Program-made: the position numbers and the translations under genes | The notes under the pieces: model-generated | Databases searched by the model: none | What the model saw: the letters and a program-made list of their open reading frames with translations, nothing else | What the model was told of the DNA's origin: nothing | Origin: Gaiellasilicea sp035575835 | GTDB lineage: Bacteria; Actinomycetota; Thermoleophilia; Gaiellales; Gaiellaceae | Direction of reading: 5' to 3' | Assembly: GCA_035575835.1 (NCBI GenBank) | Contig: DATLXM010000034.1 | Location: forward strand, 9,311-73,310 | DNA length: 64,000 bases | Shown here: one piece after another, positions 42,377 through 50,833 of the stretch | Numbering within the stretch: position 1 is the stretch's first letter | Layout: each line of letters begins with the position of its first letter

Positions 42377-43345
42377 CTATTCGTCTCCCCGCAGCGACAG
42401 GCCGTGGGTCTGGAGAGTCTCCTTGACCTCCTCGACCGACTTCTTGCCGAAGTTCGGAATCGCCGAGAGCTCGTTCTCCGACTTGGAGACGAGGTCGCCG
42501 ATGGTCTCGATCCCGACCCGCTTGAGGCAGTTGTACGAGCGGACGCCGAGCTCGAGCTCCTCGATCGGAAAGTTCTCCATCCCGTGGGCTACGGGCGCCT
42601 CGGCGCCGGCCTCGGCAGCCGCGGCCTCGCCGAAGCCTTCGATTCGGTCGAGATCGGTGAAGATCGCGAGCTGGCGGATCAGGATCTCGGCAGCCTGGCC
42701 GATCGCGTCACGCGGCTCGAGCGAGCCGTCGGTGGTCACGTCGAGCCGGAGCTTGTCGTAGTCCGTCCGCTGACCGACGCGCGCGGCCTCCACGTCATAG
42801 GAGACGCGGCGGACCGGCGAGAAGATCGAGTCGATCGGAATCACGCCGATCGGCTGCTCGGGGCCGCGGTTCAGCTCGGCCGGGACGTAGCCGCGGCCGC
42901 GGCCGATCGTCAGCGTCATCTCGAGCTTGCCCTTGTCGGACAGATGCGCGAGCTCGAGCTCCGGATTCAGGATCTCGAGGTCGGCGGGAGCCTGGATGTC
43001 TGCTGCAGTGACCGCACCGGAACCCTTCTTCGCGATGTGCACCTCGAGCTCGGGCGACTCGCCGTGGAGCAGGCAGATCAGGTTCTTCAGGTTGAGGATA
43101 ATGTCGGTGACGTCCTCTTTCACGCCCGGGAGGGTGGTGAACTCGTGCGCGACGCCTTCGATCTTGACGGCGGTGACTGCGGCGCCCTCGAGCGACGAGA
43201 GCAGCACGCGGCGCAGTGAGTTGCCGAACGTGTAGCCGAAGCCGCGGTCGAGCGGCTCGATCACGAAGATCCCGCGGTTCTCGGTGATCTCCTCGTGGAC
43301 GATCCTCGGAGTCTGGAAATCCATCAGGCTGGTGCGTGTAGCCAA
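42377..43345 (-). CDS. rpoA: RNA polymerase alpha subunit
   Basis: A 322-residue alpha subunit. The assembly domain (LDRGFGYTFGNSLRRVLLSS, residues about 32-50; GRGRGYVPAELN) is followed by a linker and the C-terminal domain that contacts UP elements and activators (IEELELGVRSYNCLKRVGIE and NFGKKSVEEVKETL). TTG 43345 is preferred because AAGGGA lies upstream; ATG 43324 has no ribosome site. Confidence 0.97.
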   Translation of the reverse strand: MATRTSLMDFQTPRIVHEEITENRGIFVIEPLDRGFGYTFGNSLRRVLLSSLEGAAVTAVKIEGVAHEFTTLPGVKEDVTDIILNLKNLICLLHGESPELEVHIAKKGSGAVTAADIQAPADLEILNPELELAHLSDKGKLEMTLTIGRGRGYVPAELNRGPEQPIGVIPIDSIFSPVRRVSYDVEAARVGQRTDYDKLRLDVTTDGSLEPRDAIGQAAEILIRQLAIFTDLDRIEGFGEAAAAEAGAEAPVAHGMENFPIEELELGVRSYNCLKRVGIETIGDLVSKSENELSAIPNFGKKSVEEVKETLQTHGLSLRGDE

Positions 43346-43380
43346 AGCGGTCCCTTCTTCATTGAGATAGAGCCTTGCCT

Positions 43381-44001
43381 TTACTTGGAGTAGAGCTCGA
43401 CGATGAGGGACTCCTGCACCGGCGTGTCGATCTCGGCGCGCTCGGGCCACTTGAGCACCTTGCCGGTGAGCCCCTCATGATCTGCCTGGAGCCAGGGAGC
43501 GACCGAGGCGGTCAGGTCCGTGGCGTCCCGGATGGTCGGCTCGGCGGCGCTGCCCGAGCGCATCGTGATCACGTCGTCCGGGCGCACCCCGAAGCTCGGG
43601 ATGTTGACTCGGCGGCCGTTGACCATGAAGTGGCCGTGGCGGACGAGCTGGCGGGACTGGGCCCGTGAGCCGGCAAAGCCGAGGCGGTAGACGACGTTGT
43701 CGAGCCGCGTCTCGAGCATCCGGAGCAAGTTCTCGCCCGGGGCGCCCGTGCCGCGCGTCGCCTTCTCGTAGTAGTTGCGGAACTGCTTCTCGAGCAGGCC
43801 GTAGTAGCGCCGCGCCTTCTGCTTCTCGCGCAACTGCAGCAGGTACTCGCTCTGCTTGATCCGGCCGCGGCCGTGCTCGCCCGGCGGATACGAGCGGCGC
43901 TCGATCGCGCACTTCTCCGTCAGACAGCGCTCGCCCTTGAGGAAGAGCTTCATGCCCTCGCGGCGGCAAATGCGGCACTTGGGGCCGAGATCGCGGGCCA
44001 T
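43381..44001 (-). CDS. rpsD: 30S ribosomal protein S4 (zinc-binding form)
   Basis: A 206-residue S4, a primary 16S rRNA binder and translational regulator in many bacteria. The N terminus keeps four Cys (CRICRREG and CLTEKC), so this is the zinc form. The S4 RNA-binding fold has SRAQSRQLVRHGHFMVNG near 110. ATG overlaps the rpsK stop. Confidence 0.98.
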   Translation of the reverse strand: MARDLGPKCRICRREGMKLFLKGERCLTEKCAIERRSYPPGEHGRGRIKQSEYLLQLREKQKARRYYGLLEKQFRNYYEKATRGTGAPGENLLRMLETRLDNVVYRLGFAGSRAQSRQLVRHGHFMVNGRRVNIPSFGVRPDDVITMRSGSAAEPTIRDATDLTASVAPWLQADHEGLTGKVLKWPERAEIDTPVQESLIVELYSK

Positions 44002-44408
44002 TAGACGCGCCTCCGCTTCCGGGGGCGAACCCCGTTATGGGCCTGCGGGGTAACGTCCTTGACGCCGAGGATCTCGAGGCCGGCGGCCTGGAGCGAGCGG
44101 ATCGCGGTCTCACGTCCCGAGCCCGGGCCCTTGACGAAGACCTCGACCTTCTGGAGGCCGTGCTCCATCCCCTTGCGGGCGCACGAGTCGGCGGTGACCT
44201 GGGCGGCGAACGGGGTCGACTTGCGTGAGCCCTTGAACCCGGCGGAGCCGGCGGACTCCCACGCGATCACGTTGCCCTCCTTGTCGGTCAGCGCGACGAT
44301 CGTGTTGTTGAACGACGTCTTGATGTGCGCCTGGCCGACCGCGATGTTCTTGCGGACACGGCGACGGGTGCGACCGCGAGCGGTCGCCGCTTTGCGAGGA
44401 GGCGCCAT
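44001..44408 (-). CDS. rpsK: 30S ribosomal protein S11
   Basis: A 135-residue S11 of the small-subunit platform. A basic N-terminal tail precedes IKTSFNNTIVALTDKEGNVI near 30 and GRETAIRSLQAAGLEI near 98; the end PQAHNGVRPRKRRRV is typical. It overlaps rpsM and rpsD by one base on either side. Confidence 0.98.
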   Translation of the reverse strand: MAPPRKAATARGRTRRRVRKNIAVGQAHIKTSFNNTIVALTDKEGNVIAWESAGSAGFKGSRKSTPFAAQVTADSCARKGMEHGLQKVEVFVKGPGSGRETAIRSLQAAGLEILGVKDVTPQAHNGVRPRKRRRV

Positions 44409-44782
44409 TACTTCGCCTTCTTGCCGCGGCCGACGGTCTTCTTCGGCCCCTTGCGCGTGCGCGCGTTCGTCTTCGTCCGCTGTCCGTGCACCGGGAGGTT
44501 GCGGCGATGCCGCACGCCGCGGTAGCAGCCGATCTCGGAGAGGCGCTTGATCGCCTGGGAGCGCTCGCGGCGGAGGTCGCCCTCCACCTGCAGCTCGCCG
44601 TCGATGTAGGCGCGAAGCTTGTTGATCTCATCGTCGGTGAGATCCTTGACCTTCTCGTTCGGGTCGAGCTCGAGCGCGGCGCAGACCTTGCGCGCGGTCG
44701 AGTCACCGATCCCGTAGATGTACGTCAGGCCGATCTCCAGACGCTTCTGGTTCGGGAGGTTGACGCCTGCGATTCGTGCCAA
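44408..44782 (-). CDS. rpsM: 30S ribosomal protein S13
   Basis: A 124-residue S13 of the small-subunit head, contacting L5 and P-site tRNA. MARIAGVNLPNQKRLEIGLT starts the protein, and the C-terminal CYRGVRHRRNLPVHGQRTKT tail is characteristic. It follows rpmJ with a 4-bp gap. Confidence 0.98.
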   Translation of the reverse strand: MARIAGVNLPNQKRLEIGLTYIYGIGDSTARKVCAALELDPNEKVKDLTDDEINKLRAYIDGELQVEGDLRRERSQAIKRLSEIGCYRGVRHRRNLPVHGQRTKTNARTRKGPKKTVGRGKKAK

Positions 44783-44786
44783 GTGA

Positions 44787-44900
44787 CTAGCCCTGCCTTT
44801 GCTTGTGCCGGGGATTGGGGCAGATGACCATGGTGCGCCCGTGCCGCTTGATCACACGGCAGCGCTCACACCTGGGCTTGACGGACGGACGGACCTTCAT
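44787..44900 (-). CDS. rpmJ: 50S ribosomal protein L36 (zinc-binding form)
   Basis: A 37-residue L36: MKVRPSVKPRCERCRVI, then VICPNPRHKQRQG. The Cys-Cys-Cys-His set marks the zinc form. It lies between infA and rpsM, the usual place. Confidence 0.98.
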   Translation of the reverse strand: MKVRPSVKPRCERCRVIKRHGRTMVICPNPRHKQRQG

Positions 44901-44914
44901 CTGAGAAAACTTCC

Positions 44915-45136
44915 TTAGCGGTTGCGGAACGTGATTCTGCCGCGGTTCAAGTCATACGGGGAGAGCTCGACCTTGACGCGGTCGCCCGGTGCGATGCGGA
45001 TGTAGTGCTTGCGCATCTTTCCGGAGATCGTGGCGAGAACACTGTGGCCACCGTCGATCTGCACCCGAAACATCGTGCTCGGGAGCGCCTCGACGATCTC
45101 GCCTTCCACCTCGATCTTCTCTTCCTTGGCTGTCAT
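44915..45136 (-). CDS. infA: translation initiation factor IF-1
   Basis: A 73-residue IF-1 that blocks the A site during initiation. IEVEGEIVEALPSTMFRVQI and KMRKHYIRIAPGDRVKVELS are the standard OB-fold pieces. ATG 45136 gives the usual start; a GTG ten codons upstream is unlikely. Confidence 0.98.
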   Translation of the reverse strand: MTAKEEKIEVEGEIVEALPSTMFRVQIDGGHSVLATISGKMRKHYIRIAPGDRVKVELSPYDLNRGRITFRNR

Positions 45137-45190
45137 TGACTCCGTGTTAGCTGGTGCGCGCGACAAAGCGCGGCTGGGCCGCGCGGCTGC

Positions 45191-45979
45191 TTATCGTAGC
45201 AAAGACGGCTGATTCATCGCTTGCTGGCGATCGCCCGCCGCGGTCAGGATCCTGGGGCCGCCGGACGTGATCGCGACGGTGTGCTCGAAATGGCAGGCGA
45301 GCGAGCCGTCCTCGGTCGAGATCGACCAGTCGTCGTCGTGCACGTAGACATCCGGGCCGCCAGCCGTGATCATCGGCTCGATCGCAATCGTCATCCCTTC
45401 GGAGAGCTGCGGGCCACGGCCCGCCTCCCCGAAGTTCGGGATATGCGGATCCTCGTGGTAGGAGCGGCCGACGCCGTGGCCGACGAGGCTGCGAACGACC
45501 GAGAAGCCGTTCGACTCGACGTGCCGCTGGACGGCGGCCGAGATGTCTCCGACCCGGTTCTCGGGGACTGCCTGCGCGATCCCCGCCGCGAGCGCCTCCT
45601 GACCGACCTCGAGCAGCCGGCGCGAGCGCTCCTCGATCCCGCCCACGGCGAATGTGAAGGCGCTGTCTGCGATGAACCCGTCGAGGGTCACGCCGACGTC
45701 GATCGTGATCAGGTCACCCTCACTGACGAGATGCTCGCCGGGGATCCCGTGCACGACCATGTCGTTCGGGGAGATGCAGATCGCCGCGGGGAAGCCGCGG
45801 TAGCCCTTCGAGGTCGGAACGCCGCCGCGGGAGCGGATGAAGTCCTCCGCGATCCGGTCGAGCTCGCCCGTCGTGATCCCGGGCTCGATCTGTTCGCCGA
45901 CATGAGCGATCGTGTCGGCGACTACGAGGCCCGCGGCCGCCATCTTCTCGATCTCCTGCTCCGACTTGCGGATGATCAT
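45191..45979 (-). CDS. map: methionine aminopeptidase
   Basis: A 262-residue type I methionine aminopeptidase that removes initiator Met. The metal ligands sit in LITIDVGVTLDGFIADSAFT (two Asp), GHGVGRSYHEDPHIPNFG (His), MTIAIEPMIT (Glu) and a final Glu in STEDGSLACHFEHTVAIT. It overlaps adk by 4 bp. Confidence 0.97.
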   Translation of the reverse strand: MIIRKSEQEIEKMAAAGLVVADTIAHVGEQIEPGITTGELDRIAEDFIRSRGGVPTSKGYRGFPAAICISPNDMVVHGIPGEHLVSEGDLITIDVGVTLDGFIADSAFTFAVGGIEERSRRLLEVGQEALAAGIAQAVPENRVGDISAAVQRHVESNGFSVVRSLVGHGVGRSYHEDPHIPNFGEAGRGPQLSEGMTIAIEPMITAGGPDVYVHDDDWSISTEDGSLACHFEHTVAITSGGPRILTAAGDRQQAMNQPSLLR

Positions 45980-46548
45980 CTGACCGCGACCTGCTCGAGC
46001 GCCTGCTGGATCTGGCCGTAGACCTCGCCGACAGGCCTTTCGGCACGCAGTTGGACGAGCTTGCCCGTCGTCCGGTAGTACTCGACGACCGGCTCGGTCT
46101 GCTCGTGGTAGATCCCGAGCCGCCGGTCGATGGTCTCCGGCGTGTCGTCGGCGCGGCCTTCCTCGTGAGCGCGGCCGAGGGCTCGCTCGCGGGCGATCTC
46201 GTCCGGGAGGTCGAAGAAGAGGATCGCGTCGAGGCTGCGGCCGATCACGGAGAGCATCGCGTCGAGCGCCTCGGCCTGGGCGCTGTTCCGCGGGAAGCCG
46301 TCGAGGATGAAGCCATCGACCGCGTCGTCCTCGGAGAGCCGCTCCTCGATCATCCGGATCGTGATCTCGTCCGGGACGAGGTCTCCGCGCTCCATGATCG
46401 CGCGCACCTCACGGCCGAGCTCGCTCGTGTCGTCGAGGGCACGGAACATGTCGCCCGTCGAGACGTGCGGGACGCCGTGATCCTCGGCGATCCGCTTCGC
46501 CTGGGTCCCCTTACCGGACCCCTGGGGGCCCAGGAGCAGCAGCTTCAC
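45976..46548 (-). CDS. adk: adenylate kinase
   Basis: A 190-residue adenylate kinase (ATP + AMP to 2 ADP). P-loop GPQGSGKGTQ lies at residues 7-16, the AMP site DGFILDGFPRN near 78, and a short LID without zinc Cys lies in HEEGRADDTPETIDRRL. The GTG start is joined to the secY stop as TAGTG. Confidence 0.97.
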   Translation of the reverse strand: MKLLLLGPQGSGKGTQAKRIAEDHGVPHVSTGDMFRALDDTSELGREVRAIMERGDLVPDEITIRMIEERLSEDDAVDGFILDGFPRNSAQAEALDAMLSVIGRSLDAILFFDLPDEIARERALGRAHEEGRADDTPETIDRRLGIYHEQTEPVVEYYRTTGKLVQLRAERPVGEVYGQIQQALEQVAVR

Positions 46549-47801
46549 TACTTCAAGAAGCCTTCGTACGACCGCGCCATCATCTGCGACTCCATCTGGC
46601 GCATCGTGTCGAGCGCGACGCCGACCGCAATTAGGACGGACGTGCCTCCGAGAGCGCCGGCAGTCGCCTGCGAGAAGCCGCCGTAGCGGATGAAGAGCGT
46701 CGGCAGCGTCGCCACGAGCGCGAGGTAAAGCGCGCCCGGGAGCGTGAGCCGGGTGAGGACACGGTCGAGGTACTGCGCGGTCGGCGGTCCCGGACGAAGC
46801 CCGGGGATGTAGCCGCCGTAACGCCGCAGGTTGTCGGCCTGGTCGACCGGGTTGAACTGAACCGCGGTGTAGAAGTAGGTGAACACGACGATGAGGAAGC
46901 CCTGCAGGAGCATGTAGCCCAGGTTCGTGGGCAGGAAGTGCTCGTTGACGAAGCCCTGCGTCTGCGGGAAGTACTGCCCGATCGTGGGCGGGAACGCCAT
47001 CACGGCGGCCGCGAAGATCACGGGGATCACCCCAGCCATGTTCACACGCAACGGCATGTACGTCGATCCGCCCGCAGTCATGCGGCGGCCGACCATCCGC
47101 TTCGCGTACTGGATCGGGATCCGGCGCTGGCCTTCCTGGATGTAGACGATCGCCGCGACGATCGAGAGCGCGATCAGCGGGAAGAAGAGCTTCTCCATCG
47201 CGCCGCCGTTCCACCAGGCAGCGACGCCGATCGGCGCACCCGTGAGGATCGAAGCGAAGATGAGGAGCGAGATCCCGTTTCCGATCCCCCGCTTCGTGAT
47301 CAGCTCGCCCATCCACATCAGGAGGGTGCAGCCGACGGTGAGCGTGAGGATGATCAAGGTCATCCGGCCGAGGTTCGCGTCGAGCACGCCCTGGCGGCGG
47401 AAGAGAAACGCGTAGCCGGTCGCCTGCGCCGCCGCGAGAATGATCGTCAGGTAGCGCGTGTACTGATTGATCTTGGCGTACCCGGCCTCACCCTCCTTCT
47501 GGAGCTCGGAGAGGCGTGGGATCACCACGGTCATCAGCTGCAGGATGATCGAGGCCGTCACGTACGGCATGATCCCCAGCGCGAAGATCGAGAACTGCGA
47601 GAGCGCGCCGCCCGAGAAGAGGTTCAGGAGGCCCAGGATCGTGCCGCCCCGGCTGTCGAAGTAGCTGTTGATCGTCTCCGAGTCGACCCCGGGGGCCGGC
47701 ATCCACGAGCCGAGGCGATAGAGCGCGAGGATCACCGCCGTGAAGAGCACGCGGCGGCGAAGCTCAGGAACCCTCCACGCGTTGCTCAACCAGGAGAACA
47801 C
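46548..47801 (-). CDS. secY: preprotein translocase subunit SecY
   Basis: A 417-residue channel-forming subunit of the Sec translocon with ten predicted membrane helices. NLFSGGALSQFSIFALGIMP near 60 and YASIILQ-type segment (YVTASIILQLMTVVIPRL) are typical, as is FFTYFYTAV-like VVFTYFYTAVQFNP near 310. Placed between rplO and adk as in most actinomycetes. Confidence 0.98.
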   Translation of the reverse strand: MFSWLSNAWRVPELRRRVLFTAVILALYRLGSWMPAPGVDSETINSYFDSRGGTILGLLNLFSGGALSQFSIFALGIMPYVTASIILQLMTVVIPRLSELQKEGEAGYAKINQYTRYLTIILAAAQATGYAFLFRRQGVLDANLGRMTLIILTLTVGCTLLMWMGELITKRGIGNGISLLIFASILTGAPIGVAAWWNGGAMEKLFFPLIALSIVAAIVYIQEGQRRIPIQYAKRMVGRRMTAGGSTYMPLRVNMAGVIPVIFAAAVMAFPPTIGQYFPQTQGFVNEHFLPTNLGYMLLQGFLIVVFTYFYTAVQFNPVDQADNLRRYGGYIPGLRPGPPTAQYLDRVLTRLTLPGALYLALVATLPTLFIRYGGFSQATAGALGGTSVLIAVGVALDTMRQMESQMMARSYEGFLK

Positions 47802-47804
47802 GCG

Positions 47805-48470
47805 CTACGACTCCTCGATCTCGGCTGCTTCGGCGTCGTCCGAACCGGCGTCGAGTCCGGCTTCGACCGCTTCGCTGACCGGAGTCGCGTCGTCAACCGG
47901 AGTCTCCTCGGCGGCCTCGTCGGTCGCGGTGGGCTTCGCCTTGTGCTTCTTGGCCTTCTTCTCGACGGGCTCGCCACGCAGCCAGGTGATCGAACCACCG
48001 GCGCCGTCGATCTTCTCGCGCGCCGACTTCGAGAAGGAGTGGGCGCTGATCGAGAGCTTCTTGGTCAGGTCGCCGGAGCCGAGGATCTTCACGTCCTTGC
48101 GAACAGAGCCGATCAGGCCGGCGACCTTGAGGGTCTCCGGCGTAACCTCGGCGCCCGCCTCGAAGCGTGCCTCGAGGTCGCGAATGTTGACCGGCTGCGA
48201 ATAGGTGCGGAACGGGCCGATCGGCATCGCGTCGGCGGAGGTGTTGCCGCGGAGCTTCGGCGCACGCATGTCGATCGGCATCTGGCCGCCTTCGAAGCCG
48301 GCGGGCATGTAGTGCGACCCCGCCCGTGACTTCTGGCCCTTGATTCCGCGACCGGAGTAACGACCCTTGCCGGAGCCGAGCCCACGGCCGACACGCTTAC
48401 GGTCCTTTCGCGCCTGGGCGGGCTGGAGCGTGTGGAGATTGAGCCCACTCTCAGATGATTTCTCGGCCAT
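47805..48470 (-). CDS. rplO: 50S ribosomal protein L15 with acidic C-terminal extension
   Basis: L15 core of about 155 residues (LNLHTLQPAQARKDRKRVGR; GRYSGRGIKGQKSRAG; GSITWLRGEPVEKKAKKHK). An acidic tail of about 60 residues rich in Asp/Glu/Ala (TDEAAEETPVDDATPVSEAV) brings the total to 221. The tail is unusual for L15 but resembles extensions seen on other ribosomal proteins in this cluster. Confidence 0.96.
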   Translation of the reverse strand: MAEKSSESGLNLHTLQPAQARKDRKRVGRGLGSGKGRYSGRGIKGQKSRAGSHYMPAGFEGGQMPIDMRAPKLRGNTSADAMPIGPFRTYSQPVNIRDLEARFEAGAEVTPETLKVAGLIGSVRKDVKILGSGDLTKKLSISAHSFSKSAREKIDGAGGSITWLRGEPVEKKAKKHKAKPTATDEAAEETPVDDATPVSEAVEAGLDAGSDDAEAAEIEES

Positions 48471-48473
48471 GGT

Positions 48474-48650
48474 CTAGCGCTCCACCTTCACCAGGTGGGC
48501 GACCTTCCTCAGCATACCGTCGAGGACCGGGCCTTCCTCGATCTCGTTGGTCTTCCCGATCCGGCCGAGCCCGAGCGCGCGCAGGGTGCCGCGGTGCTTC
48601 TGGCTCTGGCCGACCTGGCTCCGAACCTGGGTGAGCTTGACGATGCTCAC
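48474..48650 (-). CDS. rpmD: 50S ribosomal protein L30
   Basis: A 58-residue L30: IVKLTQVRSQVGQSQKHRGT, then ALGLGRIGKTNEI. The GTG start overlaps the rpsE stop as GTGA. It lies between rpsE and rplO as expected for the spc cluster. Confidence 0.98.
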   Translation of the reverse strand: MSIVKLTQVRSQVGQSQKHRGTLRALGLGRIGKTNEIEEGPVLDGMLRKVAHLVKVER

Positions 48651-49336
48651 TGACCGGCCGCCTCGACCTCGGTGGTCGCCTCGACGGTCTCCGGCGCGGG
48701 GACGATCTCCGGCGCGGGGACGGGCTCCTTTGCGTGGATCTCGGCGAGCCGGGCCTTGGAGATGGGCAGGATCTCGCTGATCGTCTTGCCGCGCATCCGG
48801 GCCACGTCTTCCGGGCGGCGCAGGGCCTTGAGGCCGGCCACGGTCGCCTTCGCCATGTTGATCGGGTTCGTCGTCCCGAGGCTCTTCGCGAGCACGTCAC
48901 GGATCCCCGCGAGCTCGAGCACGGCGCGGACGCCGCCGCCCGCGATCACGCCGGTTCCCTCGGAGGCCGGGCGGATGAACACCCGGGCAGCACCGAAGAC
49001 GCCCATGATCTCGTGGGTCACGGTGGTCCCGTGCTTGGGCACGGTGAAGAGGTTCTTCTTCGCGTCGTCGACGGCCTTCGAGATCGCGAGCGGAACCTCG
49101 CGGGCCTTGCCGTAGCCGACGCCGACGCGGTCGACCTCGTCGCCGATCACGACGAGCGCCGTGAACGAGAAGCGCCGGCCGCCCTTGACGACCTTGGCGA
49201 CGCGGTTGATCTCGATCACGCGCTCCTTCAGCTCGCGCACTTCCTCGCGGGCGATCACTTCACGCTCTACGGTGCTCATCGCTGCGCCGCCGGCGAAGCC
49301 GGCGCCTCCGCCTGATGCTCCGTCGAGCCTACGCAT
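48647..49336 (-). CDS. rpsE: 30S ribosomal protein S5 with extended ends
   Basis: The S5 core runs from EREVIAREEVRELKERVIEI to MRGKTISEILP, with GRRFSFTALVVIGDEVDRVG and GTGVIAGGGVRAVLELAGI inside. About 20 Gly/Ala-rich residues precede it and a 35-residue acidic tail (PAPEIVPAPETVEATTEVEA) follows. ATG 49336 is taken as start; ATG 49279 would omit the N-terminal extension, and neither has a strong ribosome site. Confidence 0.95.
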   Translation of the reverse strand: MRRLDGASGGGAGFAGGAAMSTVEREVIAREEVRELKERVIEINRVAKVVKGGRRFSFTALVVIGDEVDRVGVGYGKAREVPLAISKAVDDAKKNLFTVPKHGTTVTHEIMGVFGAARVFIRPASEGTGVIAGGGVRAVLELAGIRDVLAKSLGTTNPINMAKATVAGLKALRRPEDVARMRGKTISEILPISKARLAEIHAKEPVPAPEIVPAPETVEATTEVEAAGQ

Positions 49337-49343
49337 CTGCTGC

Positions 49344-49700
49344 TCAAAACTTCAGTCCTCCCTCGCGCGCGCCGTCGGCGAGCGCCTTGACGCGTCCGTG
49401 ATACAGGTAGCCGCCGCGGTCGAACACGACCGACTCGATTCCGGCTTTCTTCGCGGCCTCGGCGACGGCCTTGCCCACTGCCTCGGCCTGCGCGGTCTTG
49501 TCGCCCTTGAACGACTTGGGCAGGCCGAGCCAGCTCGCGCCGGCGATCGTCTTGCCGCTCGCGTCGTCGACGAGCTGGGCGAACACGCCCTTGTTGGAAC
49601 GGAAGACAGCGAGACGCGGCCGCTCGGCGGTGCCGGCGACCTTGCCGCGAATCCGGCGGTGCCGGCGCTCGCGCGCCTGGCGGGTGGTGAGTGTGCTCAT
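49344..49700 (-). CDS. rplR: 50S ribosomal protein L18
   Basis: A 118-residue L18, a 5S rRNA binder. RERRHRRIRGKVAGTAERPR, LAVFRSNKGVFAQLVDDASG and FDRGGYLYHGRVKALADGAR are diagnostic. It overlaps rplF by 4 bp. Confidence 0.98.
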   Translation of the reverse strand: MSTLTTRQARERRHRRIRGKVAGTAERPRLAVFRSNKGVFAQLVDDASGKTIAGASWLGLPKSFKGDKTAQAEAVGKAVAEAAKKAGIESVVFDRGGYLYHGRVKALADGAREGGLKF

Positions 49701-50230
49701 GCCCGCTTCCCGACCTTTCTGCGCACGACCTCGTCGCGGTAGCGGATTCCCTTGCCCTTGTACGGCTCGGGCTTGCGGACGGCGCGGATCTCCGCGGCCG
49801 TCTGGCCGACCTGCTGCTTGTCGGAGCCCTTGACGATCACCTGGTTCGGAGCCGGCACTTCGAAGGTGATCCCGGCCCGCGGCTTCATCACGACGGAGTG
49901 CGAATAGCCGACGTTGAGCTCGAGGTCGGTGCCCCGCAGCGCTGCGCGGTAGCCGACACCCTGGATCTCCAGATGCTTCTCGAAGCCCTTCGTGACGCCC
50001 TCGACCATGTTCGCGATCAGCGTCCGGGTCAGCCCGTGCAGCGCCCGGTCCGGGCCGCGCTCGGTCGGACGGGTCACAAGAATCTCGCCGTCGCCCTGCT
50101 CGACCTGCATCCGGGCGGGCACCTGCTGGGAGAGCTCGCCGAGGGGGCCGTTCACCTGGACGCGGCCGGGCGAGATCGCCACGGAGACCGTCGCGGGAAC
50201 CTCGATGGGCTTTCTGCCGATTCGGGACAT
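49697..50230 (-). CDS. rplF: 50S ribosomal protein L6
   Basis: A 177-residue L6 at the base of the stalk. MSRIGRKPIEVPATVSVAIS starts the protein; LTRTLIANMVEGVTKGFEK near 68 and the end KPEPYKGKGIRYRDEVVRRK are typical. Confidence 0.98.
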   Translation of the reverse strand: MSRIGRKPIEVPATVSVAISPGRVQVNGPLGELSQQVPARMQVEQGDGEILVTRPTERGPDRALHGLTRTLIANMVEGVTKGFEKHLEIQGVGYRAALRGTDLELNVGYSHSVVMKPRAGITFEVPAPNQVIVKGSDKQQVGQTAAEIRAVRKPEPYKGKGIRYRDEVVRRKVGKRA

Positions 50231-50234
50231 CTCT

Positions 50235-50636
50235 CTACCAGACGAAGGCGATCACTTCGCCGCCGATGCCGCGCTCCGCGGCTTGGCGGCCCGTGACGAG
50301 CCCGGTCGAGGTGGACAGGATGGCCGTGCCGAGCCCGCCGAGGACGCGCGGAAGGCGGTCCTTGCGCGCGTAGACGCGGCGGCCGGGGCGCGAGACGCGC
50401 TTGACGCCGCTGATCACGCGCTGGCGGTTCTTGCCGAACTTGAGCTCGACGACGAGGGTGGAATACGGCTGTCCGTCCACCTCGACGACGCGGAAGTCCT
50501 TGATGTAGCCCTCGTCCTTGAGGACGCGCGCGATCTCCTCCTTGATCCGGGAGGTCGGCATCTGGGCAGTGTCGTGCATCGCCTTGTTGGCGTTGCGGAT
50601 GCGGGTGAGCATGTCTGCGATCGGGTCGGTCAGCAT
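50235..50636 (-). CDS. rpsH: 30S ribosomal protein S8
   Basis: A 133-residue S8: DPIADMLTRIRNANKAMHDT, the RVYARKDRLPRVLGGLGTAI segment, and the C-terminal ILSTSTGLVTGRQAAERGIG with the conserved STS. It is a primary 16S rRNA binder. Confidence 0.98.
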   Translation of the reverse strand: MLTDPIADMLTRIRNANKAMHDTAQMPTSRIKEEIARVLKDEGYIKDFRVVEVDGQPYSTLVVELKFGKNRQRVISGVKRVSRPGRRVYARKDRLPRVLGGLGTAILSTSTGLVTGRQAAERGIGGEVIAFVW

Positions 50637-50644
50637 GTCTTCTC

Positions 50645-50830
50645 CTACCAACTGCTCTTTGTCATGCCGGGGATCGCACCCTGATGCGCGAGCTCGCGCA
50701 GGCAGATCCGGCAGAGGCCGAACTTCTTGAACACCGCGCGCGGCCTGCCGCAGCGGTTGCACCGCGTGTACTGCCGCACCTTGTACTTCTGGGTGCGCTT
50801 CTGCTTGACGACGAGCGACGTCTTTGCCAT
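50645..50830 (-). CDS. rpsN: 30S ribosomal protein S14, type Z
   Basis: A 61-residue zinc-containing S14. TRCNRCGRPRAVFKKFGLCR followed by ICLRELA gives the CxxC-x13-CxxC zinc site. This short form is standard in actinomycete spc clusters. Confidence 0.98.
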   Translation of the reverse strand: MAKTSLVVKQKRTQKYKVRQYTRCNRCGRPRAVFKKFGLCRICLRELAHQGAIPGMTKSSW

Positions 50831-50833
50831 GTC

